Source: Fusicatenibacter sp. (GTDB taxonomy: Bacteria > Bacillota > Clostridia > Lachnospirales > Lachnospiraceae). From it: 63,644 bases of DNA. Under the pieces are notes generated by a model, which saw only the letters and a program-made list of their open reading frames with translations, made no database searches and was not told the origin of the DNA. The stretch is from the NCBI GenBank assembly GCA_022766945.1, contig JALEOU010000073.1:1-63644 (forward strand), given 5' to 3'. This document shows, piece by piece, positions 1 through 10,865 of this stretch. The translations under genes and the position numbers were made by a program. Within the stretch, counting starts at the first letter, position 1. Every line of letters starts with the position of its first letter.

Positions 1-2
1 GT

Positions 3-221
3 AAGGGCAGGGATGGTCAAGATAAACAGGAAAAAACGTGCCGTAAAACACAGCACGTTAAGGAAGCCGTGGAAAGGGATGTTCCGAAAACAATATGCCA
101 CAAGGCTGCGGTAGGTGAGAACTATAATTCGACGTGGGACACCATGAAGATCATAATCAGTAAAGATTTATTTGAAAATAGGATAAAAGATGGAGCCGGT
201 CTGGATGAAGGATACTATTAA
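3..221 (+). CDS. Possible 3' end of an unrecognised gene cut by the window edge
   Basis: A reading frame is open from the left edge to a TAA at 219-221, about 72 codons. The start lies outside the window. The predicted tail is hydrophilic and matches no family I recognise. The stretch from 222 to 390 has only short frames, for example a 22-codon one at 230-298, and a 7-bp inverted repeat at 35-59. The whole 1-390 stretch may instead be non-coding or gene debris. Confidence is low because an edge frame of this length can occur by chance. Confidence 0.2.
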   Translation, partial: KGRDGQDKQEKTCRKTQHVKEAVERDVPKTICHKAAVGENYNSTWDTMKIIISKDLFENRIKDGAGLDEGYY

Positions 222-390
222 GATGGAGTATGCTGACAGAAATGGGAAACGAAACGACCTATGATAGCCAGCCAGCGATTATTCTGAAAGCAAATTGAAA
301 GTCGACATGAAATATTGCGAAGAAATCATAATCGGAAAGTAGAAAAACGGGAAAAGGTCCACTGCATATTTTCTCATATGAATGGAAATA

Positions 391-420
391 AAAAAGCTCC
401 TTTTATCACAGGAGCTTTTT
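391..420 (-). terminator. Intrinsic terminator of the tRNA-Glu pair
   Basis: A perfect 10-bp inverted repeat (AAAAAGCTCC / GGAGCTTTTT) with a 10-base loop lies directly after the second tRNA on the minus strand and ends in a T run. Confidence 0.85.
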
Positions 421-422
421 AG

Positions 423-494
423 CAGTTCGTAGGGGAATCGAACCCCTGTTTTCGCCGTGAGAGGGCGACGTCTTAGCCTCTTGACCAACGAACC
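423..494 (-). tRNA. tRNA-Glu (anticodon CTC), distal copy
   Basis: This 72-nt cloverleaf has a 7-bp acceptor stem (GGTTCGT with ACGAACT, G1-T72 wobble), an anticodon stem TCGCC/GGCGA around the loop CTCTCAC (anticodon CTC, reads GAG), and a T-arm GGGGTTCGATTCCCC. The discriminator base is G and CCA is not encoded. It is identical in its visible core to the copy at 551-622 and is followed by the terminator at 391-420. Confidence 0.95.
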
Positions 495-505
495 ATAGAT
501 GCTTA

Positions 506-534
506 TAAATACAACCAATAAAGAAATACTTCAA
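506..534 (-). promoter_or_regulatory. Probable own promoter of the distal tRNA-Glu
   Basis: On the minus strand TTGAAG (529-534) and TATTTA (506-511) are separated by 17 bp, upstream of the second tRNA. The layout copies that of the first tRNA, suggesting that promoter and tRNA were duplicated together. Confidence 0.45.
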
Positions 535-550
535 ACAAAGAAGCTTTCAG

Positions 551-622
551 CAGTTCGTAGGGGAATCGAACCCCTGTTTTCGCCGTGAGAGGGCGACGTC
601 TTAGCCTCTTGACCAACGAACC
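551..622 (-). tRNA. tRNA-Glu (anticodon CTC), proximal copy
   Basis: This is a second 72-nt tRNA-Glu with the same acceptor, D, anticodon (CTC) and T arms as the copy at 423-494. It is transcribed first. The 56-bp spacer between the two genes resembles the region upstream of this one, pointing to a tandem duplication. Confidence 0.95.
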
Positions 623-632
623 GTACTTGCTT

Positions 633-661
633 ATAATACACAATAAGTCATAAAAAAGCAA
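633..661 (-). promoter_or_regulatory. Sigma-A promoter of the tRNA-Glu pair
   Basis: TTGCTT (656-661) and TATTAT (633-638) on the minus strand are separated by exactly 17 bp, about ten bases upstream of the tRNA 5' end. Confidence 0.75.
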
Positions 662-815
662 GCTTTATTTTTGAAAAAATATAACATATTTAAACATTAT
701 AATATGATACATAAGTGATATAAAACGCAGATTGGTGGGGAAAAGGTACTGGTTTTTTTGATTGATCTGTGTTATGATCAATGGGCAAACAAATGTTCTG
801 AATGGAGGAGAGAAT

Positions 816-1493
816 TTGAAACAGTACAGAGGAGCCATTTTTGACCTTGACGGAACGCTTTTGGATTCCATGGGGGTCTGGCGTCAGATTGATATTGATT
901 TTCTTGGAAGAAGAAACCTGGAAGTCCCGTCGGACTATCTGGAGGCAATCACACCGCTTGGGTTTGAAAAAGCAGCGGAATATACGATAAATAGATTTGG
1001 ATTTCGGGATACGCCGCAGAAACTGATCGAGGAGTGGCATCAGATGGCGATCGATGCATATACCAGTCAGGTTGAAATAAAGCCGGGTGTTGGAGCATAT
1101 CTTGCCCGGCTGAAAGGGAAAGGAGTCAAAATTGCAGCTGCCACCTCATCTGATCGCGAACTGTTTTTGCCTGCGCTGAGGAGAAACCGGATTTACGATT
1201 ATTTTGATACATTTGTTACAGTAAGGGAAGTGAGCCGTGGAAAAGGATATCCGGATATTTATATCAAAGCAGCTTATGATCTTGGTTGTGATCCGGAAGA
1301 ATGTGTGGTATTTGAAGACATTCTTCCGGGTATTCTGGGAGCGAAAATGGGAGGATTCACAACCGTTGGTGTCTATGATGAAAACAGTGTACATAAGGAG
1401 AGTGTGATGCGTGATGCTTCTGACCTCTATATTACCAGCTTTTCGGAACTGCTGGAGCATCCGGAGATCGATTTTTATAAGTCAGGGGACTAA
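816..1493 (+). CDS. HAD-superfamily hydrolase, beta-phosphoglucomutase/phosphatase-like
   Basis: A soluble 225-residue HAD subfamily I phosphatase or mutase. Motif I is DLDGTLLDSMG near residue 10, with the nucleophile and acid/base aspartates both present. Motif II is the TSS after AAA near residue 110. The lysine of motif III and the acidic motif IV (VFEDILPGI) follow. A helical cap sits between motifs I and II. I chose the TTG at 816 because GGAGGA lies seven bases upstream; an in-frame ATG at 762 has no good ribosome site. The substrate cannot be read from sequence: a phosphosugar is typical of the group. The gene appears to stand alone ahead of the topoisomerase operon. Confidence 0.85.
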   Translation: MKQYRGAIFDLDGTLLDSMGVWRQIDIDFLGRRNLEVPSDYLEAITPLGFEKAAEYTINRFGFRDTPQKLIEEWHQMAIDAYTSQVEIKPGVGAYLARLKGKGVKIAAATSSDRELFLPALRRNRIYDYFDTFVTVREVSRGKGYPDIYIKAAYDLGCDPEECVVFEDILPGILGAKMGGFTTVGVYDENSVHKESVMRDASDLYITSFSELLEHPEIDFYKSGD

Positions 1494-1503
1494 AAGTATA
1501 TTC

Positions 1504-1533
1504 TTGCCAGTTTTGGGGAAAAAGTGTTATAAT
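1504..1533 (+). promoter_or_regulatory. Promoter of the topoisomerase operon
   Basis: TTGCCA (1504-1509) and a perfect TATAAT (1528-1533) with an 18-bp spacer lie about 90 bp upstream of the first topoisomerase gene and just after the HAD gene stop. Confidence 0.7.
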
Positions 1534-1621
1534 AGCGACGCTGTCTTATGGGAACCGAACTTTGAACAGGGAAATGTGATTGAGATCCGGCTGTTTTGAT
1601 GCAGCCGTCAGTAAGGAGTAA

Positions 1622-3547
<1,926 letters not shown>

Positions 3548-3562
3548 GGAGGGCAGAAGAGA

Positions 3563-5818
3563 ATGAAAGAAAAATCGCAGGATCAGATTATACGGACAGA
3601 GTATTCCGAAGTGATGCAGAAGTCATATATTGATTATGCAATGAGTGTCATAATTTCCAGAGCACTTCCCGATGTGCGGGACGGTTTAAAACCGGTACAG
3701 CGCAGAACTTTGTATGATATGTACGAGTTGGGTATTCAATACGACAAACCATACCGAAAATGTGCGCGTATCGTGGGGGATACCATGGGTAAGTATCATC
3801 CGCACGGCGACAGTTCTATCTATGAAGCGCTGGTGGTTCTGGCACAGGATTTTAAAAAGGGACAGACACTGGTGGATGGTCATGGGAACTTTGGCTCAAT
3901 CGAGGGAGACATTGCAGCAGCCATGCGTTACACGGAGGCGCGCCTTGAGAAGATTACACAGGATGTCTATCTGAAGGACCTGGATAAGGATGTCATCGAC
4001 TTTATGCCGAACTTTGATGAGACAGAAAAGGAGCCGGTGGTTTTGCCGGTTCGTGTGCCCAATCTCCTGCTCAATGGAGCCGATGGAATTGCGGTTGGTA
4101 TGGCGACCAGCATACCGCCTCACAACCTGGGAGAGATTGTTGATGCGGTGAAAGCCTACATGGAGAATAATGATATCACGATTCAGGAACTGATGCGATA
4201 CATCAAAGGCCCGGATTTTCCTACCGGAGGCATTGTCGTAAATAAGGATGAGCTTCTTTCGATATATGAAAAGGGTACCGGTAAGATCCGAATTCGCGGA
4301 AAAGTCGAAGTAGAGAAATCAAAAAACGGAAAACAGTGTATTGTGATCACAGAGATTCCCTATCCTATGATTGGTGCCAATATCGGTAAGTTTCTGAATG
4401 ATGTGGCAGGACTTGTGGAGTCGAAAAAAGCTCCGGAAATAACAGACATCTCGAATCAGTCTTCCAAAGAAGGGATCCGTATCGTTCTGGAGCTAAAAAA
4501 AGGTGCGGAGCCAGAACGTATCATCAACCTGCTGTATAAAAAGACAAGACTTGAGGATACCTTTGGCGTGAATATGCTGGCGGTTGCTGAGGGAAGGCCA
4601 GAGACGTTAAACCTGAAACAGATCATTGAGTATCACGTGGATTTCCAGTTTGAGGTCGCCACAAGAAAATATCAGAATCTGCTGCGCAGGGAGATGGATA
4701 AGCGAGAGGTTCAGGAAGGACTGATCAAAGCTTGCGATGTAATTGATCTGATTATAGAGATTCTGCGTGGGAGCAAAACGCAGAAGCAGGTGAAAGATTG
4801 TCTGATCATGGGAATCACGGAAGGAATCCGGTTCAGAACAAAGGCAAGCGAAAAGAAGGCGGCCCAGTTATGCTTCACAGAGCGCCAGGCAACGGCCATT
4901 CTGGAAATGCGGCTTCAAAAACTGATCGGTTTGGAGATGGAGGCACTGCTTAAAGATCATGAAGAGACTCTCGCAAAAATCAATCGCTATGAGGATATTC
5001 TGAATCATTATGACTCCATGGCACAAGTCATTATGGAAGATCTGGATCGAATTAAGAAAGAATATGCGAAAAAACGTCGTACTGCGATAGAGAATGCGGA
5101 GGAGGTTGTTCTTGAGGAAGCCAGAGTGGAGGAAATGGATGTGGTGTTCCTCATGGACCGTTTTGGCTATGCAAAAACCATCGATGTGTCGGCTTATGAA
5201 AGAAATCAGGAGGCCATTCTTTCTGAAAATAAATTTGTGTTCCGTTGTCGGAATACAGATAAGATCTGTGTGTTTACTGATCTGGGTCAGATGCATACAG
5301 TCAAAGTGCTTGATATCCCATATGGGAGATTCCGGGACAAAGGTACGCCGATTGATAATCTCGGAAATTACAGCAGCCAGAAAGAACAGATGGTATATGT
5401 GGACGCTCTTTCTAATATAAAGAATCAGAAATTATTATTTGCCACCGCAACTGGTATGGTAAAAGTGGTGGATGGCTCTGAGTTTGATGTGGTGAAACGT
5501 ACCATTGCAGCAACGAAATTATCCGGCGAGGAAGACCGGTTGATTCTTGTGGGAATCTTCGGAGAAAGCGATTACGTAGTCCTGCAGACAAAAGGCGGTT
5601 ATTTCCTTCGCTTTTCAGCAAGCGAGGTGCCGGAAAAGAAGAAAGCTGCAGTGGGTGTAAGGGGAATTCGCCTGAATGAGAACGATCAGGTAGAACATGC
5701 TTATTTGCTGGAGAGCCGCATGGAATGTACGATTATGTATCATGAGAAACCCATAACACTTAACAGTAAGGTGAAATTGGCGAAAAGGGATACGAAAGGT
5801 ACGAAACTGAGGGTGTAA
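3563..5818 (+). CDS. parC: Type IIA DNA topoisomerase subunit A (topoisomerase IV ParC-like)
   Basis: The DNA cleavage-religation subunit, 751 residues. The winged-helix domain holds the quinolone-determining region [12 protein letters not shown] (Ser84 and Glu88, the drug-sensitive residue types) and the catalytic tyrosine Tyr123 in RYTEARL. A tower and coiled-coil region follows, then a short beta-propeller from about residue 500. The gyrase-specific GyrA box (QRRGGKG) is replaced by the degenerate RFRDKGTP. That fits relaxation and decatenation better than negative supercoiling. Its ribosome site AAGGAGG lies in the 15-bp gap after the B-subunit gene, so the two are co-translated partners. 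Confidence 0.82.
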   Translation: MKEKSQDQIIRTEYSEVMQKSYIDYAMSVIISRALPDVRDGLKPVQRRTLYDMYELGIQYDKPYRKCARIVGDTMGKYHPHGDSSIYEALVVLAQDFKKGQTLVDGHGNFGSIEGDIAAAMRYTEARLEKITQDVYLKDLDKDVIDFMPNFDETEKEPVVLPVRVPNLLLNGADGIAVGMATSIPPHNLGEIVDAVKAYMENNDITIQELMRYIKGPDFPTGGIVVNKDELLSIYEKGTGKIRIRGKVEVEKSKNGKQCIVITEIPYPMIGANIGKFLNDVAGLVESKKAPEITDISNQSSKEGIRIVLELKKGAEPERIINLLYKKTRLEDTFGVNMLAVAEGRPETLNLKQIIEYHVDFQFEVATRKYQNLLRREMDKREVQEGLIKACDVIDLIIEILRGSKTQKQVKDCLIMGITEGIRFRTKASEKKAAQLCFTERQATAILEMRLQKLIGLEMEALLKDHEETLAKINRYEDILNHYDSMAQVIMEDLDRIKKEYAKKRRTAIENAEEVVLEEARVEEMDVVFLMDRFGYAKTIDVSAYERNQEAILSENKFVFRCRNTDKICVFTDLGQMHTVKVLDIPYGRFRDKGTPIDNLGNYSSQKEQMVYVDALSNIKNQKLLFATATGMVKVVDGSEFDVVKRTIAATKLSGEEDRLILVGIFGESDYVVLQTKGGYFLRFSASEVPEKKKAAVGVRGIRLNENDQVEHAYLLESRMECTIMYHEKPITLNSKVKLAKRDTKGTKLRV

Positions 5819-5846
5819 ATTTGACAGGCGGAAAGGAGGCACGACA

Positions 5847-6536
5847 TTGCTGATTGTGATTCTTAGTATTTTTCTCTTTGTCTGGTATTTATTAGAGCTT
5901 AGAAGCCGTGATGAGATGGCGTGCCTCTATCCGGCATCGCTTCTTGACACGGGTGAAATCCTGGTTCTGGGAATCTTCTGGCAGTATGCAGTGGATCTGT
6001 TATTGCTGTTTCTGGCGAAAATCAGGCCGGAGCAGTATCAGATGTATATGGATCATCTGGCAGAGAGCGGGAAGTTTGAGATTACCTTTGGAGTGTTATT
6101 AAGCTCGGTCGTATTTGTCCCTGTTTTCGAAGAACATTTGTATCGGGGAGTTTTGTTCCGGAAACTGTGGGATCATCTGCCTTTTGCCTGGTGTAATGTG
6201 ATACAGTCAGCGATCTTTGGATTGATGCATGGAAATCCCGTTCAGGCAGCCATTGCTTTTTTGCTTGGATTGTTGCTTGGATGGATGGCAGAATACTACC
6301 AGTCCATTTTTCCGTCTGTTTTTTTACATATGGTGATCAATCTGTTTGGATGGATGAACGGCGCGCTGCAGATCGGTAATTTCCAGAAAGGTATAATGGC
6401 AGCAGCAAGCGGGGCAGTCATTCTCGCAATGAGTCTTGGAAGAGAAGACAAGGAAGAAAAAAGAACAGACCGGCATCTTTCATGGAATGACCGGTCTGCT
6501 AAAAATAAAAAAAGCCGAAAATCAGACTCGAACTGA
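5847..6536 (+). CDS. CPBP-family intramembrane metalloprotease (Abi/Rce1-like)
   Basis: An integral membrane protein of 229 residues with about six hydrophobic segments. The three CPBP signature blocks are visible: EEHLYRG (motif EExxxR) near 95, FGLMHG near 120, and HMVIN near 160, which together form the metal-binding active site. Related proteins act as prenyl-type or intramembrane endopeptidases, or in bacteriocin self-immunity; the substrate is unknown here. The start is TTG at 5847 with AAAGGAGG eight bases upstream. The charged C-terminal tail overlaps the terminator of the opposing tRNA-Thr. It lies 28 bp after parC and may be in the same transcript. Confidence 0.85.
   Translation: MLIVILSIFLFVWYLLELRSRDEMACLYPASLLDTGEILVLGIFWQYAVDLLLLFLAKIRPEQYQMYMDHLAESGKFEITFGVLLSSVVFVPVFEEHLYRGVLFRKLWDHLPFAWCNVIQSAIFGLMHGNPVQAAIAFLLGLLLGWMAEYYQSIFPSVFLHMVINLFGWMNGALQIGNFQKGIMAAASGAVILAMSLGREDKEEKRTDRHLSWNDRSAKNKKSRKSDSN
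6466..6498 (-). terminator. Terminator of tRNA-Thr inside the CPBP gene 3' end
   Basis: An 8-bp stem (CAGACCGG / CCGGTCTG) is followed on the minus strand by TTCTTTTTT, downstream of tRNA-Thr. It lies within the coding end of the convergent CPBP gene, so the two units share sequence. Confidence 0.7.
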
Positions 6537-6585
6537 CGACCCCTTCATTACGAGTGAAGTGCTCTACCGACTGAGCTATTTCGGC
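6513..6585 (-). tRNA. tRNA-Thr (anticodon CGT)
   Basis: A 73-nt cloverleaf with acceptor GCCGAAA/TTTCGGC, D arm AGCTCAGTCGGTAGAGC, anticodon stem CTTCA/TGAAG around CTCGTAA (anticodon CGT, reads ACG), and T-loop GTTCGAGTC. The discriminator base is T and CCA is not encoded. Confidence 0.95.
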
Positions 6586-6619
6586 TTATGTGATTCAATT
6601 TCTGAATGACACAATGAAT

Positions 6620-6647
6620 ATTATAACGTATTTTGAAAAAAATGCAA
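6620..6647 (-). promoter_or_regulatory. Promoter of tRNA-Thr
   Basis: On the minus strand TTGCAT (6642-6647) and TATAAT (6620-6625) are 16 bp apart, about 35 bp upstream of the tRNA 5' end. Confidence 0.65.
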
Positions 6648-6703
6648 CAGTTTTTTAAAAAAAATTGCAGAAGATTTCTGTCAGCTGCAGTCAGGAGAAG
6701 AAT

Positions 6704-7951
6704 ATGTACAGCGAATTGGAAAAGAAAAATCTGGAATTACTGGAGCAATATTTCCGGGATGGATGTAAATGGAACTGTGTACAAAAACTCGGTGTGGAAA
6801 TTGAACATTTTGTAGTGGATGATCGATCAGGGAAAAGTGTCCCTTATTATGGAGAACACGGTATTGGTCAGATTCTTCTGGAGCTAAAAGAATTGTATCC
6901 TCGCAGTTATACAGAGAAGGGCTGCCTGCTTGGCCTCTACAATGCGGATTATTCTGTAAGTCTTGAGCCGGCAGCTCAGCTGGAAATCAGTATTGCACCA
7001 AAAGACAGTGTATGTGTGATCCAAAAGATCTATGAGAGTTTTCTATCCCAGATGGAACCGGTTCTGAAACGTCACGGCTGTCATCTCGTGAATCTCGGTT
7101 ATCAGCCAAATTCAAAGGTAAATGACCTGTCTTTGATTCCCAAAAAACGATACGCCTATATGGACAAGTATTTTTTGAAATCCGGTACCTGCGGAAGAAA
7201 TATGATGAGGGGAACTGCTTCAACGCAGGTATCCATCGACTACTGCTGTGAACAGGATTTTGTGGAAAAGTATCGTTTGGCGTATCTGATTATGCCGGCA
7301 CTGAAACTGCTTTCGGATAACACACCTGTTTTTGAAGGTGCTCCTTTTGAAGGATGCCTGGCCAGAACTTATATCTGGGACAGAGTAGATAAGGAGCGAT
7401 GCGGGATTCTGCCGGGATTGTTTGAGAAAGATTTTGGATTTCATACGTATGCAGAATATCTATGGAATCTGAAACCAATTTTTCTTCCTGTTCCCGGAGG
7501 CTCTGTTTATACGGAAGATCAGAAAACATGTGAAATCTGGAGCGACCGCCTCTTGACAGAAGAAGATCTGGAACATATACTGTCCATGACGTTCCTTGAT
7601 GTCAGGTTGAAGAATTATATTGAAATTCGAGGTGCAGACAGTCTGCCTGCTGCATATAGTATGGCATACACAGCACTGGTGAAAGGACTTACGTTTGAGA
7701 AAGGGGTCCGGGAAAAATTGCTGGAGGATTTTCCAATCTGTGAGTCTGACATCAGAAAAGCAGAGGCCTCTTTGCAGGAAAAAGGATTTGCGGGTGAAAT
7801 CTATGGAATACCGGCAGACCAGTTCTGTGCAGGGTTGCTCGATGTAGCTGCCAATCATCTGGAATCCAGAGAAGCCGGTTATCTGGAACCGTTCCGACGT
7901 CTGACAGAAGAGAAGGTGACGCTTGGGCAGAAAATGAGGAGGGCCAATTGA
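6704..7951 (+). CDS. Glutamate-cysteine ligase (GCS2/EgtA-type)
   Basis: An ATP-dependent ligase of 415 residues that should join the gamma-carboxyl of glutamate to the amine of cysteine or a similar amino acid. Family blocks visible in order: LGVEIEHFVVDD near 25, LEPAAQLEISIAP near 88, MMRGTASTQVSIDY near 167, the APFEG and YIWDR segments, and EIRGADSLP near 308. The start at 6704 follows AGGAGA; earlier in-frame codons lack a ribosome site. The downstream ATP-grasp gene overlaps its stop codon, so the gamma-glutamyl product is probably passed to that enzyme. This is not the bifunctional GshF fusion found in some Firmicutes. The final product is unknown. Confidence 0.85.
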   Translation: MYSELEKKNLELLEQYFRDGCKWNCVQKLGVEIEHFVVDDRSGKSVPYYGEHGIGQILLELKELYPRSYTEKGCLLGLYNADYSVSLEPAAQLEISIAPKDSVCVIQKIYESFLSQMEPVLKRHGCHLVNLGYQPNSKVNDLSLIPKKRYAYMDKYFLKSGTCGRNMMRGTASTQVSIDYCCEQDFVEKYRLAYLIMPALKLLSDNTPVFEGAPFEGCLARTYIWDRVDKERCGILPGLFEKDFGFHTYAEYLWNLKPIFLPVPGGSVYTEDQKTCEIWSDRLLTEEDLEHILSMTFLDVRLKNYIEIRGADSLPAAYSMAYTALVKGLTFEKGVREKLLEDFPICESDIRKAEASLQEKGFAGEIYGIPADQFCAGLLDVAANHLESREAGYLEPFRRLTEEKVTLGQKMRRAN

Positions 7952-9297
7952 TGGATACGAAAACGATCCGCATGGAATATCAGAAGGAAATTGAAGAACG
8001 ATACGAAGAAAACCGTACATCGGCGTTTGCGGTAAAGGACTATCTGGAGCATTCTTCTGTTGCGTATCATGGAAGATGTGTTCATACACTTCACATTCCA
8101 AAGATTTTTACCGAGAAGGAAACGGCATATTTTGAACAGATTGTTCACACGACTTATGGAATATTTGAAAAAATAATCAGGGAATATCTGAAAAATCCCC
8201 AATATCGAAAGTGTTTTCCATTTTCGAAAGAGCTGGAAGAATTGATTCTTGTACCGAATCTGTATGATTCTGTACTTCCGATTGCCAGATTTGACATTTT
8301 TTTTAATGAGGAAGATTACAGTTTTAAATTCTGTGAGATTAATACAGACGGTACCAGCGCTATGAATGAAGATTATGTGCTGAATCAGGCATTGGAGCTG
8401 AATATAACGCATCGGAAGATGAAAGAAAAATACAGATATCGCACCTATGAGCTTTTTGACAGTTGGGTGAAGACGTTTATGGATCTCTATGATACTTATG
8501 AGAAGAAAAAAGAGAATCCTTATGTGGCCATTGTGGATTTTATTCCTCATTGTTCTATCACGGAATTTGAAGAATTTCAGAGAAGATTTCAAAAAGTCGG
8601 ATATGAATGTGAGATCTGCGAGATCACGGAGATGACATATCGCGATCATGTACTGTATTCTCCTTCGGGGCATCCGGTAGATGTCGTCTATCGCCGTGCA
8701 GTGACTACAGATGTAATGGAGAATTACGAACAGGTGCAGCCATTTTTGAATGCAGTGAAAAATCAGGATGTCTGCGTGATGGGATCTTTCTGTACACAGA
8801 TCATTCACAACAAATGGTTGTTCAAGATCATACGTGAGGAGCCGACACTTTCCCTGCTGACAAAGGAAGAGCAGCGTTTTGTCATGGAACATATTCCCTG
8901 TACGAAGCTTTGCGAGGACAGCAATGCCTGCATGGAGGAGCTTCTTGGTGACAAGGAACGTTGGATTATCAAACCGCTGGATTCCTATGGTTCCCGTGGG
9001 GTTTTTGCAGGGGTTGACTATACCAAAGAGGAGTGGGAAGATATTGTCAGACGCCACGTGAATAAGGGATATATCTACCAGGAATACTGTCATCCTTATC
9101 GGACAGATAATATCTATTTTCCGGAGGAGCATCCGAAAATGAAGCCTTATACAAATATGTCAGGCCTGTTTGTATATAACGGGCAGTTTGCAGGAATTTA
9201 TTCGAGACTTTCTGACGGCGGAATTATTTCTTCCCAGTATAATGAAAAGGCTGTTGCGACGCTGGTACTTGAGACGAATAGCGCAAAGAATGCATAA
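7951..9297 (+). CDS. Glutathionylspermidine-synthase-like ATP-grasp ligase
   Basis: A 448-residue protein resembling the synthetase domain of the glutathionylspermidine synthase group. The pre-ATP-grasp block FCEINTDGTSAMNEDYV (near 128) and the ATP-binding blocks WIIKPLDSYGSRGVFAG (near 340) and YIYQEY are visible, with a C-terminal LSDGGIIS turn. Such enzymes form an amide between a carboxylate and an amine using ATP. The ATG at 7951 overlaps the TGA of the glutamate-cysteine ligase and has AGGAGGG upstream, so translation is coupled. The likely substrate is therefore a gamma-glutamyl dipeptide, and the second substrate cannot be deduced. A peptide-like thiol is one possibility. Confidence 0.78.
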   Translation: MDTKTIRMEYQKEIEERYEENRTSAFAVKDYLEHSSVAYHGRCVHTLHIPKIFTEKETAYFEQIVHTTYGIFEKIIREYLKNPQYRKCFPFSKELEELILVPNLYDSVLPIARFDIFFNEEDYSFKFCEINTDGTSAMNEDYVLNQALELNITHRKMKEKYRYRTYELFDSWVKTFMDLYDTYEKKKENPYVAIVDFIPHCSITEFEEFQRRFQKVGYECEICEITEMTYRDHVLYSPSGHPVDVVYRRAVTTDVMENYEQVQPFLNAVKNQDVCVMGSFCTQIIHNKWLFKIIREEPTLSLLTKEEQRFVMEHIPCTKLCEDSNACMEELLGDKERWIIKPLDSYGSRGVFAGVDYTKEEWEDIVRRHVNKGYIYQEYCHPYRTDNIYFPEEHPKMKPYTNMSGLFVYNGQFAGIYSRLSDGGIISSQYNEKAVATLVLETNSAKNA

Positions 9298-9375
9298 GAT
9301 TTTTTGAAACTTTCAAAATAGTAACGAAATTTTTGCATTTTATCGGAAACATAAGCAAAAAATGAAAGAAAAACA

Positions 9376-9404
9376 TTGACAAGCTCCAAAAAAGCAAGTA
9401 TAGT
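9376..9404 (+). promoter_or_regulatory. Strong promoter of citrate synthase
   Basis: A consensus TTGACA (9376-9381), a 17-bp spacer and TATAGT (9399-9404) lie 30 bp upstream of the citrate synthase start. Confidence 0.85.
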
Positions 9405-9434
9405 TGTGAACTAAAGAAGAAAGGGGCTGTTGCC

Positions 9435-10802
9435 ATGACGATGAAATATGAAAATCTGGAAGATAAGCTGAATCAGCTGGTAGAATACAGCATGAATTCC
9501 GGGAAGATTGATTTGGCTCTTTATACAGAATATGATGTAAAACGCGGACTTCGTGAGTCGACCGGCAAGGGTGTATTGACGGGATTAACTGAGATCTCGG
9601 ATGTTATTGCTTTTGATGTGGACGAAGAAACAGGTGAAAAAGTTCCTGTGGACGGACGCTTATATTATCAGGGATATAATGTTGCAGAGCTGATTGAGGG
9701 AATGAATGGCAGAAGATTCGGCTTTGAGGAGATTACGTATCTGCTGTTGTTCGGTGAACTTCCGACAGCTGCACAGCTCGAGGATTTTAATGAGATCCTG
9801 AGTATTTATCGTGAGCTTCCCGATACATTTGTGCGGGATGTTGTCATGAAGGCAACCAGTAAGAATATGATGAATACATTACAGCGCTGTGTGCTGACAT
9901 TGTATTCTTATGATGAAAAGGCAGATGATATCAGTATTCCGAATGTTCTGCGCCAGGCGCTAAGCCTGATTGCAAAAATGCCCCTGATCGCAGTTTATGG
10001 ATATCATGCATATCGCCATTACCATGAAAATCAGAACCTGTTTATACGCAATCCGAAACCTGAGCTTTCCCTGGCAGAGAATATTCTGCAGATGCTGCAC
10101 CCGGATGGACAGTATACAGAACTGGAGGCCAAAGTGCTGGATGTGGCGCTGATCCTTCATGCAGATCACGGCGGTGGAAATAACTCGACATTTACAACTC
10201 ATGTTGTATCGTCCTCCGGTACAGATACTTATTCAGCCGTTGCCGCTTCCTTAAGCTCTCTGAAAGGGCCAAGACACGGCGGTGCAAATCTGAAAGTGAT
10301 GGAAATGTTCGAGAACATCAAGGAGAATGTTGCGGACTGGGAAGATGAGAAAGAGCTCCGGAGCTATCTGATCAAGATGCTTGATAAAGAAGTTTTTGAC
10401 CATACTGGTTTAATCTATGGTATGGGACATGCGGTATATACTCTGTCAGATCCAAGATGCGTGATCCTGAAACGGTATGCCAAAAAGCTCTCTGAGGAAA
10501 AGCATGCTGAGAGAGAGTTCAATCTGTATGAAGCGGTAGAACGTATTGCAGGAGAATGTATTGCACAAAAGAGACGTTTGCTGAAACCAGTTTGCGCAAA
10601 TGTGGATTTTTACAGTGGATTTGTATATGCGATGCTTGGACTTCCCAAAGAACTTTATACACCGATTTTTGCTATTTCCCGTATTTCCGGCTGGTCTGCA
10701 CACCGAATGGAAGAACTGGTGAATGAAGGAAAGATCATTCGTCCGGCTTATAAATACGTGGGACATCATAAAGCTTATCGCTCATTGGAAGAAAGAGAGT
10801 AA
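9435..10802 (+). CDS. gltA: Citrate synthase
   Basis: Condenses oxaloacetate and acetyl-CoA to citrate, feeding 2-oxoglutarate and glutamate synthesis in an anaerobe with an incomplete TCA cycle. The 455-residue protein has the catalytic histidines in HADHGGGNNSTF (near 237) and in GMGHAVY (near 336), plus the active-site aspartate in VDFYSGF near 395. The GPRHGGAN block is also present. An N-terminal extension of about 60 residues precedes the domain, as in other clostridial enzymes. The start follows AAAGGGG by nine bases. It has its own consensus promoter and ends at a strong bidirectional terminator, so it is monocistronic. No aconitase or isocitrate dehydrogenase lies nearby. Confidence 0.93.
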   Translation: MTMKYENLEDKLNQLVEYSMNSGKIDLALYTEYDVKRGLRESTGKGVLTGLTEISDVIAFDVDEETGEKVPVDGRLYYQGYNVAELIEGMNGRRFGFEEITYLLLFGELPTAAQLEDFNEILSIYRELPDTFVRDVVMKATSKNMMNTLQRCVLTLYSYDEKADDISIPNVLRQALSLIAKMPLIAVYGYHAYRHYHENQNLFIRNPKPELSLAENILQMLHPDGQYTELEAKVLDVALILHADHGGGNNSTFTTHVVSSSGTDTYSAVAASLSSLKGPRHGGANLKVMEMFENIKENVADWEDEKELRSYLIKMLDKEVFDHTGLIYGMGHAVYTLSDPRCVILKRYAKKLSEEKHAEREFNLYEAVERIAGECIAQKRRLLKPVCANVDFYSGFVYAMLGLPKELYTPIFAISRISGWSAHRMEELVNEGKIIRPAYKYVGHHKAYRSLEERE

Positions 10803-10811
10803 AAAATTGAG

Positions 10812-10865
10812 AAATAAAGAAAGCAGCTGATGCAAGTTGAATTGCAGCAGCTGCTTTCTTTATTT
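10812..10865. terminator. Bidirectional terminator between gltA and queH
   Basis: A perfect 18-bp inverted repeat (arms 10812-10829 and 10848-10865, with A/T tracts inside the stem) serves both convergent genes. The queH stop codon lies in the right arm. Confidence 0.9.

Noticed and set aside
690-1460. Minus-strand frames opposite the HAD gene
   Set aside because: They are antisense shadows without ribosome sites or family features; the plus-strand HAD motifs are clear.
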